This document shows positions 39,111 to 63,244 of a stretch of DNA of 64,000 nucleotides, piece after piece (positions within the stretch are counted from its first letter, which is position 1; each line of letters opens with the position of its first letter). Made by a program: the position numbers and the translations under genes. The notes under the pieces were generated by a model, which did no database searches, had not been told where the DNA came from, and saw only the letters and a program-made list of their open reading frames with translations. Source of the DNA: Taeniopygia guttata (taxonomy: Eukaryota > Chordata > Aves > Passeriformes > Estrildidae); contig NC_133024.1 in the NCBI RefSeq assembly GCF_048771995.1, positions 27,916,001 through 27,980,000 of the forward strand. The letters run 5' to 3'.

Positions 39111-42100
39111 TTGCCCAAACCTCCAACAAACAAGTGAGCAACTTCTGTTGACCTTGGTGTGAGTCCTGCGACAGAAGGGGAAAATAAAAAAGGTGGTTTT
39201 TAATCCCTGCAATCTCCATTTTTTTAGTTGCCACGTTGGATACTGATTTAGGTGCTGGACACCAGGTACCAAATATCACATGGCCTCCATCTCCTCAAAA
39301 CCCTCATTTGTATTTAGCAGCCTGATGAAACTGCCACCTAGAGCAACATCATGAAGTGACTTCAGGCACTGCGCAAAAATGTTCACTTGTCTTTCTTTTT
39401 AGGAGCAAAGTAACTAAGCTTTTCACTTTCAAAACATTTTTTTTCCAGTCTGGAATCATGGTTAGGAGTCTTTGGTCCATCTATTCCAATTTCTGATTGC
39501 AATGCAGGACAAAGGATACCAATGTCATATGTGGATAAAAGATGTTTAAAGACATCTGCAGTGTCTGGCTGAGAACTTGCACATGATTGCACATGAGCCC
39601 TGCTCCCTAGGTCTTTCCAACCCTGCTGTTCTCCCAGGCAAGGTCGGTCACTATTTATTGCTCTTGGATGTATCTATGCATGGCTATATATGTCTGGCAA
39701 CAGAACCTCTCTTTTCACCCTATTCAGAAATATTCTGTAATACCTCTTGGCACTTTTGGGTCTGTATAATTTCTATGTATCAAAAATGTTATCAGTTTTG
39801 TCTGTCAATTCTATGTCCTTCTATAAATATTATTTAAACTGCAGATTTTTTCCATTCCTTCATGATTTTTCGCCTCCTCCCCCCTCCACTGGTTTCTCAT
39901 TGGCTTTTGTCCATGCCCTGTCAGACTAAGCACTGACGTCATTTGCTTGCCCATCCACCCAGGCTTTTCTTTAAATGTTTTCCCTGATGCTTTTAAAAAC
40001 TGACCTCGGCAAACCACGGATTTCAGCAGCCAGTGCTTTTTTCTCAGCGTGGAGGTTACTGCTCTTTGCAAAGCACTGTTTGCAGGAAGGCAGCGCCAGC
40101 GCTGTGCTTTACTTTCAGCATTGCTCACTCCAACTCCCCAGGCACCCTCAGGCTTTGTGTGGGGGCTTGTTCCTCCCTACAGCACCTCATGCACCCCAGA
40201 TATTACTGTGCTCCAGGTCACCCGTGCCTGGAACTGCAGCAGTGCTCAGCTGGAGATCCTGTCAAGGATCCTCCTTATTGCTCACTGCCTGGAAAATGCT
40301 TCATCATTCCCTTCCGAGCACATTCTGCATTTTCCGTATACAGAGCACACTTGTCTGGTGAGTACTTCTCTTTTTTTGCCTTGTTTTGATTATTTCCCCA
40401 ATTTCAGCCAATAAAAATAAAATATTACTGTTATGATTGATTTTTCTTTAAATTAACTAGAACAGCATGTTAGTTCCTTAGACATTCAAGTACTGTTATT
40501 TTTCTCTGAAGTGATATGAGCAACTGAAGATGTTTTTTCAGACAACTGAATTATTCTGTTGTCCCTCTATTCCTTTTCTTCTAACCACAGTTGCTGTAGT
40601 CATTACGAGGATTATTTTTTGTTAATGTAGGTCAAGCTTTATTATTATTTCTAATAGTTATTCTTATTTCCAAGTACTTTTGTCACATGGCCACTTACTC
40701 AAGGAAGTTCACTGACTGAAAGTTATCTTATGTTACTAAATCACAGCCTTTTGAAAAACTGGAAAAATACCACTCTTTCCACTGTCTGCAAGTTCACTTA
40801 TTTCACTCTAAGGAAAAGTTACAGAACAACACCCAGTTCTCAGCTGTGACATTTTGTTCTGGGTGATGTCTCAATTAGTTTCTCTTGATCAAGGTTGACC
40901 CCTTGTCCTTAGGCAACCATCAATCTTAAGCCAATCTTCATCTGTCAGAAGGGCATCTAAAATCATTGCCTTACTTGGGCATTCCATCACTTGTAAATTG
41001 ATGAGAAACTCCCCCTGGCACACAATATTCTTTGGTATCCCAAGCCAAAGTCTCCTACTGACAACACAATTTTCCTTGTCAAGCAAAGCAGGGAGGTACT
41101 TACAAAATAAATCAACATGCTTCTGGGGGGGATTCAGGAGTATTTATAGAAGACCCTTCAATGCCTTGATGAAATTGTGCATCAGAGCATGTTTGGCTAT
41201 CAGTTCTAGAGTGAATATGACTTTTAACATCACTTGTAAAGCAAATTCACAAAGGCTCTTGCCTATTCCTTTATCCAACAGGTTAGACTGATCTAGCAGT
41301 TGTACCATATGGCTGCGACCCTTAAAAATATCAGCTAACTACAATTCTTCCTACCCTGATGATTTCTATTTCCTCTTGCACTTTGCCCAGATGCAGTCTG
41401 CTCTCAAAACTGGAAATGCTGCCTCTTCCCATCATGTTGTGACATTTGTCCAGCTTGATCATGATGACTTTACCATCACTCCTAGCATTAATCACCATGT
41501 GCAGTGGCTTGCCTGATGTTTTCAGGAGCCTGTCCATGCATCATCCAGGTGCATTTCCAATGAGACAGTACCTCCACCATGTTCTGCATTAATTCCAACC
41601 TCTCCTCTTCAAAGGAGGTTTCTTCCCTGTAGCCAGAGTGCTTGACCCTACTTGGTCATCACCTGTGAGTTCTGGGGCATCCTACGTCACAGGTACCTGA
41701 GACACAGCAACGATAAATGTATAAAGAGTATGGCCAAAAGTAAAAGGCTTAGGAAAGTCAAGCTTCCAGATCAAATGGAGAAACAACAACTTTCTATGCA
41801 GCTTTGTCCTCTCCTAACTCTTGACTAAAAAACATGATAAATAAAATAGTAGCACAGGTTAGCTGGAATCCAATGGTGTTCTGGTGAAGGCTGTCAGCAT
41901 CACATTTAGGTCCATCCAAGGAATCCTGATATGGGGAAAGCAAACTCATGCCACCGCAAATCATGTGGGATGAGTGACAAAGTGCCTCCAGCAGAAGGCT
42001 GCTGGGTGGAAAATACAGGACCTTGACTGACTCGACAGACAAGTCAGACTCTTGCAGTGATATGATCTAAAAGAGATGGCATCCAGGAATGAGTGAAGGG

Positions 42101-42287
42101 AGGGTGCAGGTTCACTTAACACAAGGACGAAGATGTGAGCTACTCAGTGGTTAGGTTTCCTGAAGCCTCTGAAGCAAGTAAAGCACCATCCCACACTCAT
42201 GCGGTCAGGTGCAAGGAAAGTGATGCTCCCCACCCTCTCGGTGGGAACATCTGCTAGTATTCATCAAGAAATCCAGTGGGCCTGGTC

Positions 42288-43800
42288 AGAATCCCAGAAT
42301 GGGTAAGGTTGGAAGGGACTACACCACTGGAGTAATCTGGTCTCAACCCCTCTCCTCAAGCAGGGTCATCCCAGACCACATGGGACAGGATTACCTCCAG
42401 ACGGTTCTGGAATACCTGCAGTGAGGGAGACTCCACAACCTCTCTGGGTAATCTGCTCCAGTGCTCAAACACCTGCACAATAAAGTTCTTCCTTTGTTCA
42501 GGCGGAACCTCCTGTGTCCCAGTTTCTGCCCGTTGTCTCATGGAAGCCTGGCTCCTTCCTCTGACACTCAGCTTGCGGATACTTATGGACATTGATGAGG
42601 TCCCCTCTCAGACATCTCTTATCAAGGCTAAACAGGCCCAGCTCCCTCAGCCTTTCCTCATGAGGCACTTCCTCACCTAATGGTCTTCATTCCCCTTTGT
42701 TAGACCTGCTCCAAGAAATCCATGTCTCTTGTGGATGGAAGAGCCCAGAACTGGACACGGCACTGCAGATTTACCTCACCAGGCTGAGTGGAGCCTCACC
42801 TCCCTCACCCTGCTGGCAATGCTCTTCCTAATGCATCCCAGGACACCACTGGCTACTTGGCCCCCAAGACACACTGCTGGCTCATGGCCAGCGTCTTGTC
42901 CACATCCCCAGGTCCTTCTCTTCAGAGCTGCTTCCCAGCAGGTCAGCCCCCAGCCTGTGCTGTGGGACATGGGGTTATTTTTCCACGCACGTAGGAACCT
43001 GCATTTGCCTTTGCTGAATTTCAGAAGGTTCCTCTCTGCCCATCTCTCCAACCTGTCCCTCTGAAGGGTTGCACAACACTCTGGGGTACTGGCCACTCCT
43101 CCCAGCTTGGTGTCATCAATGAACAGGATAAGGAAGCATCTACCCTTCATCCAAGTCATTGATGAGAAAGTTAAACAAGGATGGGCGTGGTACTGAACCC
43201 TGTGGGACACCACGTGTGGCAGGCCTTCAGCTAGACCCTGTGCCACTGACTATGACCCTCTGGGATCAGCTGTTCAGCCAGCTCTCAATCCACCTTGCTG
43301 TCCACTCATCCAGTCCACACTTCCTAAGTTTGTCTACGAGGATCTTGTGAGAGACAGTATTGAAAGCCTCACTGAAGCTGAGTCAGACAACATCCCATGC
43401 TCTGCCCTCATCCATCCTCATCCAGGTAGCTGTCTCATGGTAGAAGGCAATCATGTTGGTCAAGCATAATCTGCCTTTAATGAATTCAAGCCAACTCTCC
43501 TGCTCACCTTCTTGTATTCCAGGCTTAGAGATAACCTCCAGAATGAGGTGCTCCATCACCTTGCTGGGATTGAGGTGAGACTGACTGGTTTCCTGGGTCC
43601 TCCTTCTTGGCCTCTTTGAAGAATGGGGTGACATTTGCTTTCTTCCAGGTCTCAGGCCCCTCTTCTGATGCCAGACCTTTCAAAGACAACCACTATGGTA
43701 TTTGCTAGCCCCTCAGCATTGTGGATGCATCCCTACAAGGGCCATGGATTTGTGGATATCCCATTTCCCTAGCTGATCTCTAAGCCAATTCTCCTTGCCC
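42288..43800 (-). mobile_element. CR1 LINE, about 1.5 kb, antisense, reverse-transcriptase part and 3' end
   Basis: On the minus strand from about 43690 down the translation shows CR1 reverse-transcriptase text: KVMEHLILEVIS, CLTNMIAFYHETATW, then FIDDTKLGGVAS (the region just after the catalytic box), RLERWAERNLLKFSKGKC and VASGVLGCIRKSIASR. The plus strand begins with GAATCCCAGAATGGGTAAGG, the complement of the CR1 3' end. It is 5'-truncated and its frame is interrupted several times, so it is inactive. It is the longest CR1 copy in the window. Confidence 0.92.
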
Positions 43801-46165
43801 AAGGGAGAATCTTCCTTCTAACATTCCTGAGGGGTAAGAAGCTGATGAACCAGTCTGCCTAAATAGCCAATGGGGAGACCTTATTGCAAGTCCAAAGATA
43901 TGATCCTAAAATGATAGTCTTGGACAAATGTTCAAGAGGTCAGCACTCAGCAGCCACAGTCCTGAGCTGGATGCTGGCAGAGAGACTGCCCAGACGCATC
44001 CTGCCATGGAACCCCATTCAGTCTGTGCTCAGACTGCTCTTGGGCATAAAACATTCACATTAATGCACCGACACTGAGCGAGACAGGCCTTGATACTGCT
44101 CCCTGAGCAGGCAGAGCCGGAGGTGTCCTGGAAAAAAGGTGACATTAGGGACTCAAGAAGCAACACAGCACTGCGTAGTTCCTAGACATCACAGTTCCCA
44201 GCAGCCTGCATGTGGAGAAAACCAGGCTCCACACTCCCCAAAGAATGAAAAAGAGCCCACAGAGAAGAACTCCATAGATGGAGGGACCACATCTGATTTC
44301 AGCATCAAAGATGTGGGGTCACCACTGCTGGACAGGTAGGTGGCCCAGCTAACACCGGGGGCCCTTCCATACTGAGGAATTGCTGAGGCAAAGGATCCAT
44401 GCCACATATCCTGCCAAAGAAATCCTGGAGGCTGTCAGACTGGTGGGGGAATAGAGCTTCTTGCTGGCGATAACAATTCACCAGGGAACAGCAGATATCT
44501 GGGTAGCAGAGATTTTCGGTTCCACTGCACGTGGAGTCCTGGCAGGCAGTGGGGACCAGGGTCACCATGTGTCCTGGGACACGGGTGTCTAGCACCTGCT
44601 GTTCCTCTGGGCAATGACTGCTCAAGGCAGAGATGTCAGTCCTTCTGCGCTTCACTCCTGAAATCTCTCAGGGTATGTACTCTGCAGCCTTGTGCGTTCC
44701 TTAAACAGTACCAAGGCAAAGGTATGCATGTCCCGGATTATGCACAGGGGAAGCCAGAAGTTGTCAGCCACTTACAGAACTCTCCACAGGAGAGAAAGGA
44801 CAGAAAACAGTGCAAAGATGCCTACAGGAAAGGGGATTTGCATGAAACTGAAGAGCCTCCAGACAGGATAGGAAGTGACCCCTGATCTACCGTGTGTGTG
44901 AGGCATCATCACTTGAAAGTAGAAAGCTGAAATAGTAAAATATTTCCTCTGGATTTAGCACTTTTAGGTGGAAAAATAAAGAGGGAAGAGGGAAAGAAAT
45001 GGAAACAGTTGAACAAGGTGGCATAGAGGCGAGGGCCATGGCAGGCACTGAGGCACACACCTCCCAGCTACCCACACACCCACAGGCAGCCAGGGCTTCT
45101 GCTGCTTCCCAGCACCCTGCTGCTCCCGTGGAACACTTTCCCAACTTCCTGCAAGACGTGAAGATGGCAGTCAGGAGCTGCAGCAGACAACAGGCTGAGG
45201 AACTGCCATTCCCCAGCATCAGCAATGCTCCACCTGCACCCTGATTTCCTGTTTCCTGCTCAATTCTTCTGCCATTTGCAGGGACTCGCCTCCCTGCCTG
45301 CTCTAACCAGCTCAGCCCCTGCTGAAATGCCAACACATGCCTTAACACATTGTGCAGGCACGGGCAGAGCACCTCACCCTGCCCAAACACAGACGCTGTG
45401 GTGCAGTGCATGGATGCCACAGCACTCCCACCTCAAGCACCAGCAGCATCAGCCACCCAGGCCACACCTACACAGAGAAACTCTTGTGCATCCCTCAGCC
45501 CCCATTTGACCTTCCATACCTAATCTTAGCGATGATCCAAAAACTCTACTGTCATGTACCTTCTCTTCCCTTCCGTACCTTTAGTGGGAAGCATTTTTTC
45601 TCCAGAGCTTCACCCGCCTTGGCTGTGCAGGCTGTGTCCACTTCTCAGTGATCACACTGCCTCTCTGGAGGCTGCTCGCTCCCTGCTGACACCCTGCCAG
45701 CCCCCAGCCTCCCGTCACCATCACCAGAGGAGCAGGTGCTGCAGCCAGCCAGGAAAATGCCACAGGAGATGGTGGGACAGGGGATCCCCCACTGCAATTG
45801 CACTGAAGTGGATATGGGATTGAGGGCAGGAAGGAAGGTGCTCTGGGATGCCCTGGTGTGGGAGAAGAGGCCAGGAAACAGGAAGAGGTTCACAAGCCAG
45901 GATCAGTTCCATTTTCAATCCTTCAACCTCTGCATTGATGATGCTCCAGGTTAAAAACAAGGCAGCCCATGCAGCACCAGTGCCTGTTGAGAGCCAGTGG
46001 CTCTAAGCACAGGGATCTCACCACTGTCCCATCTGCCAGTCCCACCTGGCACGCCCAAGGGATGGGACTCCCATGGGGAGACCCACTGATGTGGGCTTGG
46101 GGTCTGATGGATGACAGCCCCGCCTCGAGCCACGCGTGGTACAGGGAGAGCCCACACCCAGCCAA
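43801..46165. other. Intergenic region CR1 to IFFO1 3' end
   Basis: No gene, repeat family or RNA was recognised. Open frames of up to 177 codons here have no domain features that I can identify. Confidence 0.55.
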
Positions 46166-46189
46166 GCTGTAGAAAAGGAAACTGTCCCA

Positions 46190-46195
46190 TTTAAT
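46190..46195 (-). terminator. IFFO1: Candidate IFFO1 poly(A) signal ATTAAA
   Basis: ATTAAA on the minus strand 640 bases after the IFFO1 stop. It is the nearest common signal variant seen; canonical AATAAA was not found closer. Assignment is inference. Confidence 0.5.
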
Positions 46196-46833
46196 GACCT
46201 CGCCCCCGTAACACAGACGTGAGCGCACCGCCGGCGGGCGGCAAAGCAAAGTGCACAGTGAGCGGGACTCAGCCCCTGCCCCGGAGAAGGCGTGGCAGGG
46301 CTGGGGTTGCCCGGCACGGCGTGGGGACCAGCCAGGCACCGGCCAGCAGCAAGGACAGGGAGAGCCCCGGGCTCGGTCCAGTTGGCACCAGTGTCAGGTC
46401 CAGTTTGCAGGGAGGTACGGCTCTCGTTCGGCTCCGTGTAGCGCAGGGAGGGCAGGGGCAGGTCAAGTGCACCAGGACGGAGGCCAGAGGAGGTGGGTCT
46501 GGGGGCGCCTGGGAACATGTCCTGCAGAACGCCACCACGGCAGGTTTGGAGCCTCCCCGCCCGAACCACAGTTTAACCAAAGCAGGGAAAGGGAATAGAG
46601 AAGGGGCTGAAGGCAGAGCAGCCCGGGCAAGGGCCCTCAGGTCTATCTAGCTATTCCCATTTGCAAGGTATCCGGTGAAGGGGTGTGTGGGATCTGCCAA
46701 GCACCCCAAAATGGGAGTGAGCCTGGGCGACAGACGTTTACCAGCAGTTCCACGTCCCTGACAGTCTCTCCCAGGTGTGACTCAGGCAACCCCGTGCCAG
46801 GAAGGGGGTCCGAGGGAGCCGGGCCTCCCCTCA

Positions 46834-56820
<9,987 letters not shown>

Positions 56821-58589
56821 CCAGCCGCAGCACACGGTGCTTCTGTCTCCTTTTTAATATTTTATTCCTTTTTCTTTTTTTGGCATAGACTTTAGTGCTT
56901 GCCCGGAGCTGCCCCCCTTAAAGAGGGCATAACTTCTCCTCTGCACCCCAAACTCTCTCGTTATCCCCTCTCTCGAGCCCCCCAGCACAGCCCTGTCCCT
57001 GCCGTGCCAGCAGCCCGCCTACGGGGAGCTGCCGCTGGACAATGGCGAGCCAGCGGGCAGAGGGGGCTGTGTGGGGGCAGCCGCTCAGATACCATGCTTG
57101 GCTTGCAGCCGGCTTCCTCCTTCCTTGTTCGCGAAGCAGCCTCGGGCCTTGTTTCATGCCCATTATTTCAGCCTGCTTTAGGTCATTCCCTCTTACCCCG
57201 ACCTCAGGTGAATTGTGCAGAAAGCGCTGGCGTCGCCCCTCACCGCATTATCCAGTGGGAGGAGACCACGCACAAACTGATCACTACATACATATTTTAT
57301 GGATGTGGACACCTGTGTTCCTTTGCTCTGTGTGTGCTCCTGGCCCGTTCCCCCAGGACTTGAGGAGCTGAGGCGAGTGTGGCACTTGGCAAAGCGGCCT
57401 CTGATGTCTCAGCTGAGCCATCAGCAAGGGGTGAGCGAGCAGGGGGCTGGAATTCAAAGAGATGCCAGCACCACACTGCACTGAGCTCTGTGGTAGGAGC
57501 TGGGCGTGCTCCAGTGGGGCAGTGTGCTACAGCCCTTCCCTTGGGATCCAGTGCATGGCTCAAGCCACACTGCCAGGAACTCCCTGGCTCCGCTGAGGAT
57601 GGCCAGCTTTGTGAGCCTTGACTGGGAGTCTGCCTATTGCATGTTCCCTGCTGCTTCTCCTCCAGGACTACAGGTCTCCTCCATCCCTCCATTACTCTTG
57701 TGCCATCCTGACCTGGGAGCAGTCCAAATCAAATTTGTTCCCCTTTCCAGCCTTGCTGTGTCCAGCATCAGTTATATCCTGTGGCCTGCCTATCTCCCCT
57801 CTCCTGCCCATGACTCAAGGCTCCCCACAGCATTTATGACACTTCCTCTCCCACCAGTAACCATCTGCATCCTCCCTGACACACCCATGACTGCTGGAAC
57901 TCAACTGCATTTCAGTCCCTCCAAGACTGGCTTTGGAGAAGAAGTGAGGTTTCCTCTTCTAACACCTCCTTTTTAACACTTCTTGAGCAGATGTTCCTTT
58001 GCTCTGCCTCTGACTAGGGAGGCTGAGCAGTGGCAAGCAGTGCTTTTGTCCAGGGAGAGGGCAGGAAGGCTTTCCTCATGGGCAGGCAGAAGAGATCCCC
58101 AAATTCATAAAGCCAGCTGCAACAGCAGCTGGTAGGGAGAAATGTGCCTGGCAGCAATACTACCAAATAAACACGCAGGAAAAAGAGCAGGACAGATGGA
58201 CAAGAGGGATCCCAGTCAAGAAGCTTGTTTTGAAGCAGCAGTGACAGTTCCAGCTCTGGAACCTCCCAGCATGTGACCTTCAGCCATCACTGACTCCCTC
58301 CTTCCTGCTGCCACAGCCTGCCTGTGTGGCTGGCAGCCCGTGCTTTCTGCCAGCATCCTCCCACTCACACAGCCCTGGTTTTACCCCCCCTGCACCTGGG
58401 CCAGCAAGGTCAGAGCAGGGGGATCTGCTGCTGCGTGCAGCCAGTGAAGAGCACAGGCAAGAGCAATGCCACAAAGTGTGCAGCAAGTGCTTTCCCAAGC
58501 TCTGCTTGTCCTGCTCCTGTCCAGCTGGGGAAACCCAGCCAGTGGAGCTGATTAATTAAATGCCAGTAGAGGAAGGCATTGCCATCCAT

Positions 58590-58735
58590 CAGGAAAAGCT
58601 TTTTTTACCAGCAGGCCAGCACAGCACTGGAGCAGGTGGTGGGATCTCTGTCTGTGGTGGTTCTTGGGGCTCAGCTGTGCGAATCCAGTGATGTGACCTA
58701 GTGCCAGGACAGCCCTGCTTACAGGGACCAGGCTA
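58590..58735 (+). mobile_element. Degraded CR1 LINE 3' fragment
   Basis: AGGAAAAGCTTTTTTTACCA, then CAGCACTGGAGCAGGTGGTG, GGATCTCTGTCTGTGG and a GTGACCTAGTGCCAGGACAG segment follow the order of the CR1 3' tail, with several small deletions. Old copy. Confidence 0.55.
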
Positions 58736-61716
58736 CAGACCTCCAGCACCTCTTCCCACCAACACTCCTGCTGCCTCCTGGACAGGAGACACTGTGGGCC
58801 CTCCTTTTTTCTTTAACTTCCCATGCTTGGGATACTTGCTGGGGTAAAGGATTCCTACTGATGCAGACTGGGGCAAAGAGCCAACTTGTTCTACTTATTC
58901 CTGCAGAAGCCCAGGAACTAAAGACAATCCTGCTACCCAGGGGACCACAGCACTTCTCCTCCGGGCCTCAATCTCACTGCAGCACAACAGCTCCTTCTCC
59001 TCACCTTCCCCTCTTGGTTCACCTGGCACTTCTCCAGACCCTCGCACTGCTCCTGCTCCCAGTTTATCAGCTCAGGGTCAACAGTGGCACTGCTGGGCTG
59101 CAGCTGCTGACATGCAGAGCTGCTCATTAAAGCTCTTAAAATCATACCTGTAGCCAATGTGAAAAAAAGACACTTACTTGCAAATATGGTGGTATTTATC
59201 TTTCACAGATTTTAAGGCCAAGAAAGAAACACTGCATTTTCTGACCCTGTGCAAAACAGACAGCGCAAATGCCTGTAGTTCAGATCAGGTACTTGTGTGG
59301 GACTCTGTCCCTAGTTGCTGACAGCACAGTAAAAAGAGATTAAGTCTCTACCACTATCCTCCATGGGCAGAACAAGGTAGGTTCCCCAGGTGGCCACCTC
59401 CTATTAAAATCACCTCTCTCCTTTGCATTTGCCCAGCTGTAACATCCATTACCAGGCTGAGATGCTCCTCCTTTCCCAGATCTCAGAAGCTCTTGGTAGC
59501 TAACACATCCTCCTTGCAAAGGCACTTCACAGGTCAAACCTGTCCAAATCAGCTCCACAGCTTTCACAGAGGCTGTTTTTGTAAGGCATAGGTCTCCCTG
59601 GTGTGTCTGTACCCCATCTCCCTGCTCCTCTTTCCCTCTGAGTGCCTCAATGGTACCTTCTGCCTTGCACAGCACTGCTGAAGAATTTCTGTGTAAACTC
59701 TCAAGTCTTCCAACTTCCAAGATTCTCCACTAAAACTGACCCATAAAATTGCTTCTATCCACAACCAGAGGGAGGTGTTGCAATGCACACATAACTTTTG
59801 GGCCTAGCAAAGTCATCAGCCCAGTCAGCTGCCTGGATTTGGGTGCAAATGTGGAGAAATTGGTGCAGAGGAGCAGTTGCCAGCAGCGGCTGGGTGATCA
59901 CCACACTTAACACAAAGAAATGTTCCTGTCTAACAGCAAAGGAGGGAATGAATTTTCTTCTAAAAATATACAAACACCAGTCCAGGGGGGAGTTTTGGAG
60001 CCAGGTCTTCATGAGAAGGCACTTCTAGGCAGTACTAGAGCCCGGGACCCAACTGACTTCACCTTCTCAGCAGCTCCCCCCGACTCCATCAGGCAGGTGG
60101 GACTTGCAGACATCCTCCTCAGGAGCTCTCCACATCCTCCCTAGCAGGGATGGACAGCCTGGGGGAGCAAGACCCACTGATGGGACTTTGGCCAGTTGTG
60201 GATTCAGCCCCTACAAAAGCGTCTGTATCTCTGGGTGTTATGTGCAATGCAGTGTGTGCACGAAGATCCAGATTTCATTCCCAAATCCCTGAAATGTGCA
60301 GTGCAGGATTTCAGCCCCTTCCTCCAGATTCAGCCAGGCACGAGGCAGTGCAGCCAGAGGCAGCACGCCTGGCCCGGACAGACATTACAGCACATGACAT
60401 CACTGGATTCAGTGACTGACCCCCGTTGCTACTGGAGTCTCTTCTCTTTCCATTACACTCTCCTGTCCCCAGAAGTCTTCATTTTCCTTCCTGCACCAGC
60501 CAAGGGTGCAGCAGTGCAGGGCTGCCTCCCTCCCGGCGTGCAGAGGGGAGCTGCTGGAGCCTGCAAGCAGGAGCTGCCAGCTGGCTGTTCTTCACTGTGC
60601 CCTGGTACGGCTTCTCCAGCAGGCTCCCAGTGTGGGGACAGGACTGCACGCAGCACAGGGGAACAGATATCACGACATCTCTCAACAAGCTTTTCATCTG
60701 TGACAGCATTTTTACCCCTCAGGTCTGCTTTCAATCCTTGCTCTGCCTCGGTTCTTGCTTTGCTCTGTCTCAGCTCTTGAAAGCCTCGTTATCAGCAGCT
60801 TTCAGATATTACAACACATTAAAGGAAGGTACTGAAAGATGATCCAGCAGTCACATTCTCCAGAAATCTCAGCTTTCAGGTAACAAAAGATTCCCAGAGT
60901 AAGAGGCAGCTGCAATCACAAGCCTAATGTGACCAAAGCCTTGTACCAGAATGCAGAGGAAACCACCAAGCTTTGTCCCCAGCTGCTGCATCCCCAGTAC
61001 TGCCTCTGAAGCTCAGTGCTGGCATTTCAATGTCAGACTCAACATTATCTCTCTGAGCAGTGATAACTGCAACAGCTGAAATCAAGAACGGGAGAGCAAA
61101 CCACCAAAGAGAGATGAAAATTTATCCCATCTCTTCCCAGCTATAACAAAAGGTTTGCAGGCATGCCAAGTGATTGGAACAATGCTCAGCAAGAGAGTTT
61201 TCTTGACACAGTTAAAGCAGCGGTTATTCCTGCATTTCAGGGCTGAAATTCTATCATAATTTGGACATTGCTGGAAGCCAGACTGTTACCTTGGAATCCC
61301 AGCCAGGAAAACTCTGTCCCTGCTGATGGGGTTATCAGGATAAACTGGTTCTCAAGCTGAGGCTGCACACTCACATGGTTGCCTCAGCAGGCAGCAGCAA
61401 CAACATGGGACAGATCAGCATCACTCCCGAAAGGACAGGCCCTGGGCTTAAAGAGGCTTTTGCTGCTTTTCTCACCAAAACTTCAGGTGCATTTGTCCTC
61501 TCTGAACATTTCTCAGTTTTACAGTCTTTATGCAGATGGGGGATACTGGCAATGCAGTTTTGAAGCAGCAATTCCTTCCTTTGGGTGCACCTAGCATATA
61601 TTTAATTATTCTGAAAGACGCCAAAAATAATCCCTTGGGTCCTCTGTATCCAACAATCCAGATACAAGCCCAAAGTGAGACAGTTGCATTTAGAGGTTCC
61701 TCCCTGACGTAATTCA

Positions 61717-61745
61717 CATGGGGAAGCATGGGGAAGCATGGGGAA
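61717..61745. repeat. 10-bp tandem repeat, about 2.9 copies
   Basis: The unit CATGGGGAAG is repeated without change. It is intergenic. Confidence 0.85.
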
Positions 61746-63035
61746 AAAGTTAATTTTCAGCTATGAAGATATTTGTTTAGTGGCTATTCAACACAAAATG
61801 ATAGTCAGTTTCCCCCCTCCACTCCAAACAAGGTTATAGTAAATAAAACAAACAGATAGATAAGCCCTAAAAAGCAGAAGATAACAAAGTCTGTAACAAA
61901 GAGCAGGACTCCTGAGACACTGAGAGATTGAACCATTGCAGGAATCACACAAGTGCAACCTTGAAGGGCTTCAGCCAGAACCTTCACAACTGATAAAAAA
62001 GCAGCATTATCATGGGCTACGTGGGAAAGAGCAGATCTGTGATGGGATGTTTGAGGGAAACTGCAGGAGCGTGCAAAGTTTATCGTGCAATGTTTCAAGG
62101 AAGATTATGAGAGCAAACTTTACTGTGGGATGTTGAGGGGAAGGATTGAAGGAGGAGAAAGGGAAGCATCAAGCTAAATCAAGGAGAATTGAGCATGGGA
62201 AATGGAGAGAGGAATAAATAGGAGGCAGTCAGATGGAGACTGGCTGCTGGTTGCTGTGCCTGTGTGGCTGAGCCCTGCTCCCAATTACCACCATCTGTCC
62301 TGGCCTGGCATTAAGCTAATCCCAGCCCTTTTCCCTGCACGCTGCTGGTCTGTTAGTTACTGCAAGCTGGGCTAGCCTGCAAGCAGGACAGGAGGCCTGA
62401 GAAGCAGGCAGCAGACAGATCTCAAGCCTGAGGACCAGCTGCCAGTGACCCACCAAAGCGTGGGCAGACAATCCACCAGCATAGCCCAGGTTTGATGGGC
62501 CAGGGAGCAAGAACAGGATGAGGCCTTTTTTGTTGCTCATGTTTTTTAAGTGCTGTTTTGTGTTTCCCTGGGCACCCATCACAGCAGGCTCCCTCAGTTT
62601 CTGCTGATCACTCTGTGCCTGGTGGCATCAATAGAGTGGAAAGCTGCAGCCTCACATGTAGCAGAGCAGGATGTTTAAACAGAAACAGCCCAGACCACTG
62701 CTCACTGTGTCTTAAGGAGAAGCTGCTGCATCTGGGTGAACACAAAGGCAAAAAGAACTTCACTGTACAGCTCCACAAACCAAAAGTAATCCCTGCTCAA
62801 GCCTGGGAGGCCAAGAACTGAGACACTGCTAGGGACTAGAAAAATGGTGAAATGGGGACAGTCACAAGAATGAACTAAGTGACAACGGGGAACCAGGGAA
62901 CCATTGGGCTAGAGCCTTAGCCAGACAAAACTCAGCTGACAGCTCCATACAACACAGCCTTCATGCAGGCAGCAAGGATTTCAGCTCCCACTGCTTCCTC
63001 ACAAACATCCCCGTTATAGGGAGTAAGGACAGACA

Positions 63036-63197
63036 CCAGAAACGCCAGAGCTTCGCCTGGGAGTAAGAGGGGTTTCTGCTGCAAAGGAATAAGGGGACAC
63101 AGCAGAATTCTGTATTCCAGAAACGCCAGAGCATCGCCTGGGAGTAAGAGGGGTTTCTGCTGCAAAGGAATAAGGGGACACAGCAGAATTCTGTATT
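63036..63197. repeat. 81-bp direct tandem duplication
   Basis: Copies 63036-63116 and 63117-63197 differ at a single base (CTTCGC against CATCGC). The unit is 27 codons long, so it mimics a protein repeat in open frames, but no coding gene is supported. It lies about 50 bases beyond the NOP2 poly(A) signal. Confidence 0.95.
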
Positions 63198-63244
63198 TCG
63201 TGTTCCAAGGAAAAAGAACAAGACTTGAGCAAGAGTATAAAACA

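Larger units (their letters stand above)
34945..42287. other. Intergenic region GAPDH to CR1
   Basis: No gene was found in these 7.3 kb. It contains a G13 run at 36294-36306, an A18 run near 38341, a C16 run at 38719-38734 and a possible very old LINE remnant near 38920-39110. Open frames up to 257 codons do not resemble any family that I know. Confidence 0.6.
56821..63224. other. Intergenic region IFFO1 to NOP2
   Basis: No gene found. It contains a CR1 remnant at 58590-58735, a 10-bp tandem repeat at 61717-61745 and an 81-bp duplication at 63036-63197. The remainder is unique sequence without recognisable coding or RNA features. Confidence 0.6.

Noticed and set aside
38499-39272. A 257-codon minus-strand open frame between GAPDH and IFFO1
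   Set aside because: It translates a C16 homopolymer as a Gly run, shows no domain or signal sequence, and overlaps a possible old LINE remnant on the other strand.
44887-45420. A 177-codon minus-strand open frame upstream of IFFO1's 3' end
   Set aside because: No recognisable domain, no splice partners and no promoter signals; probably chance.
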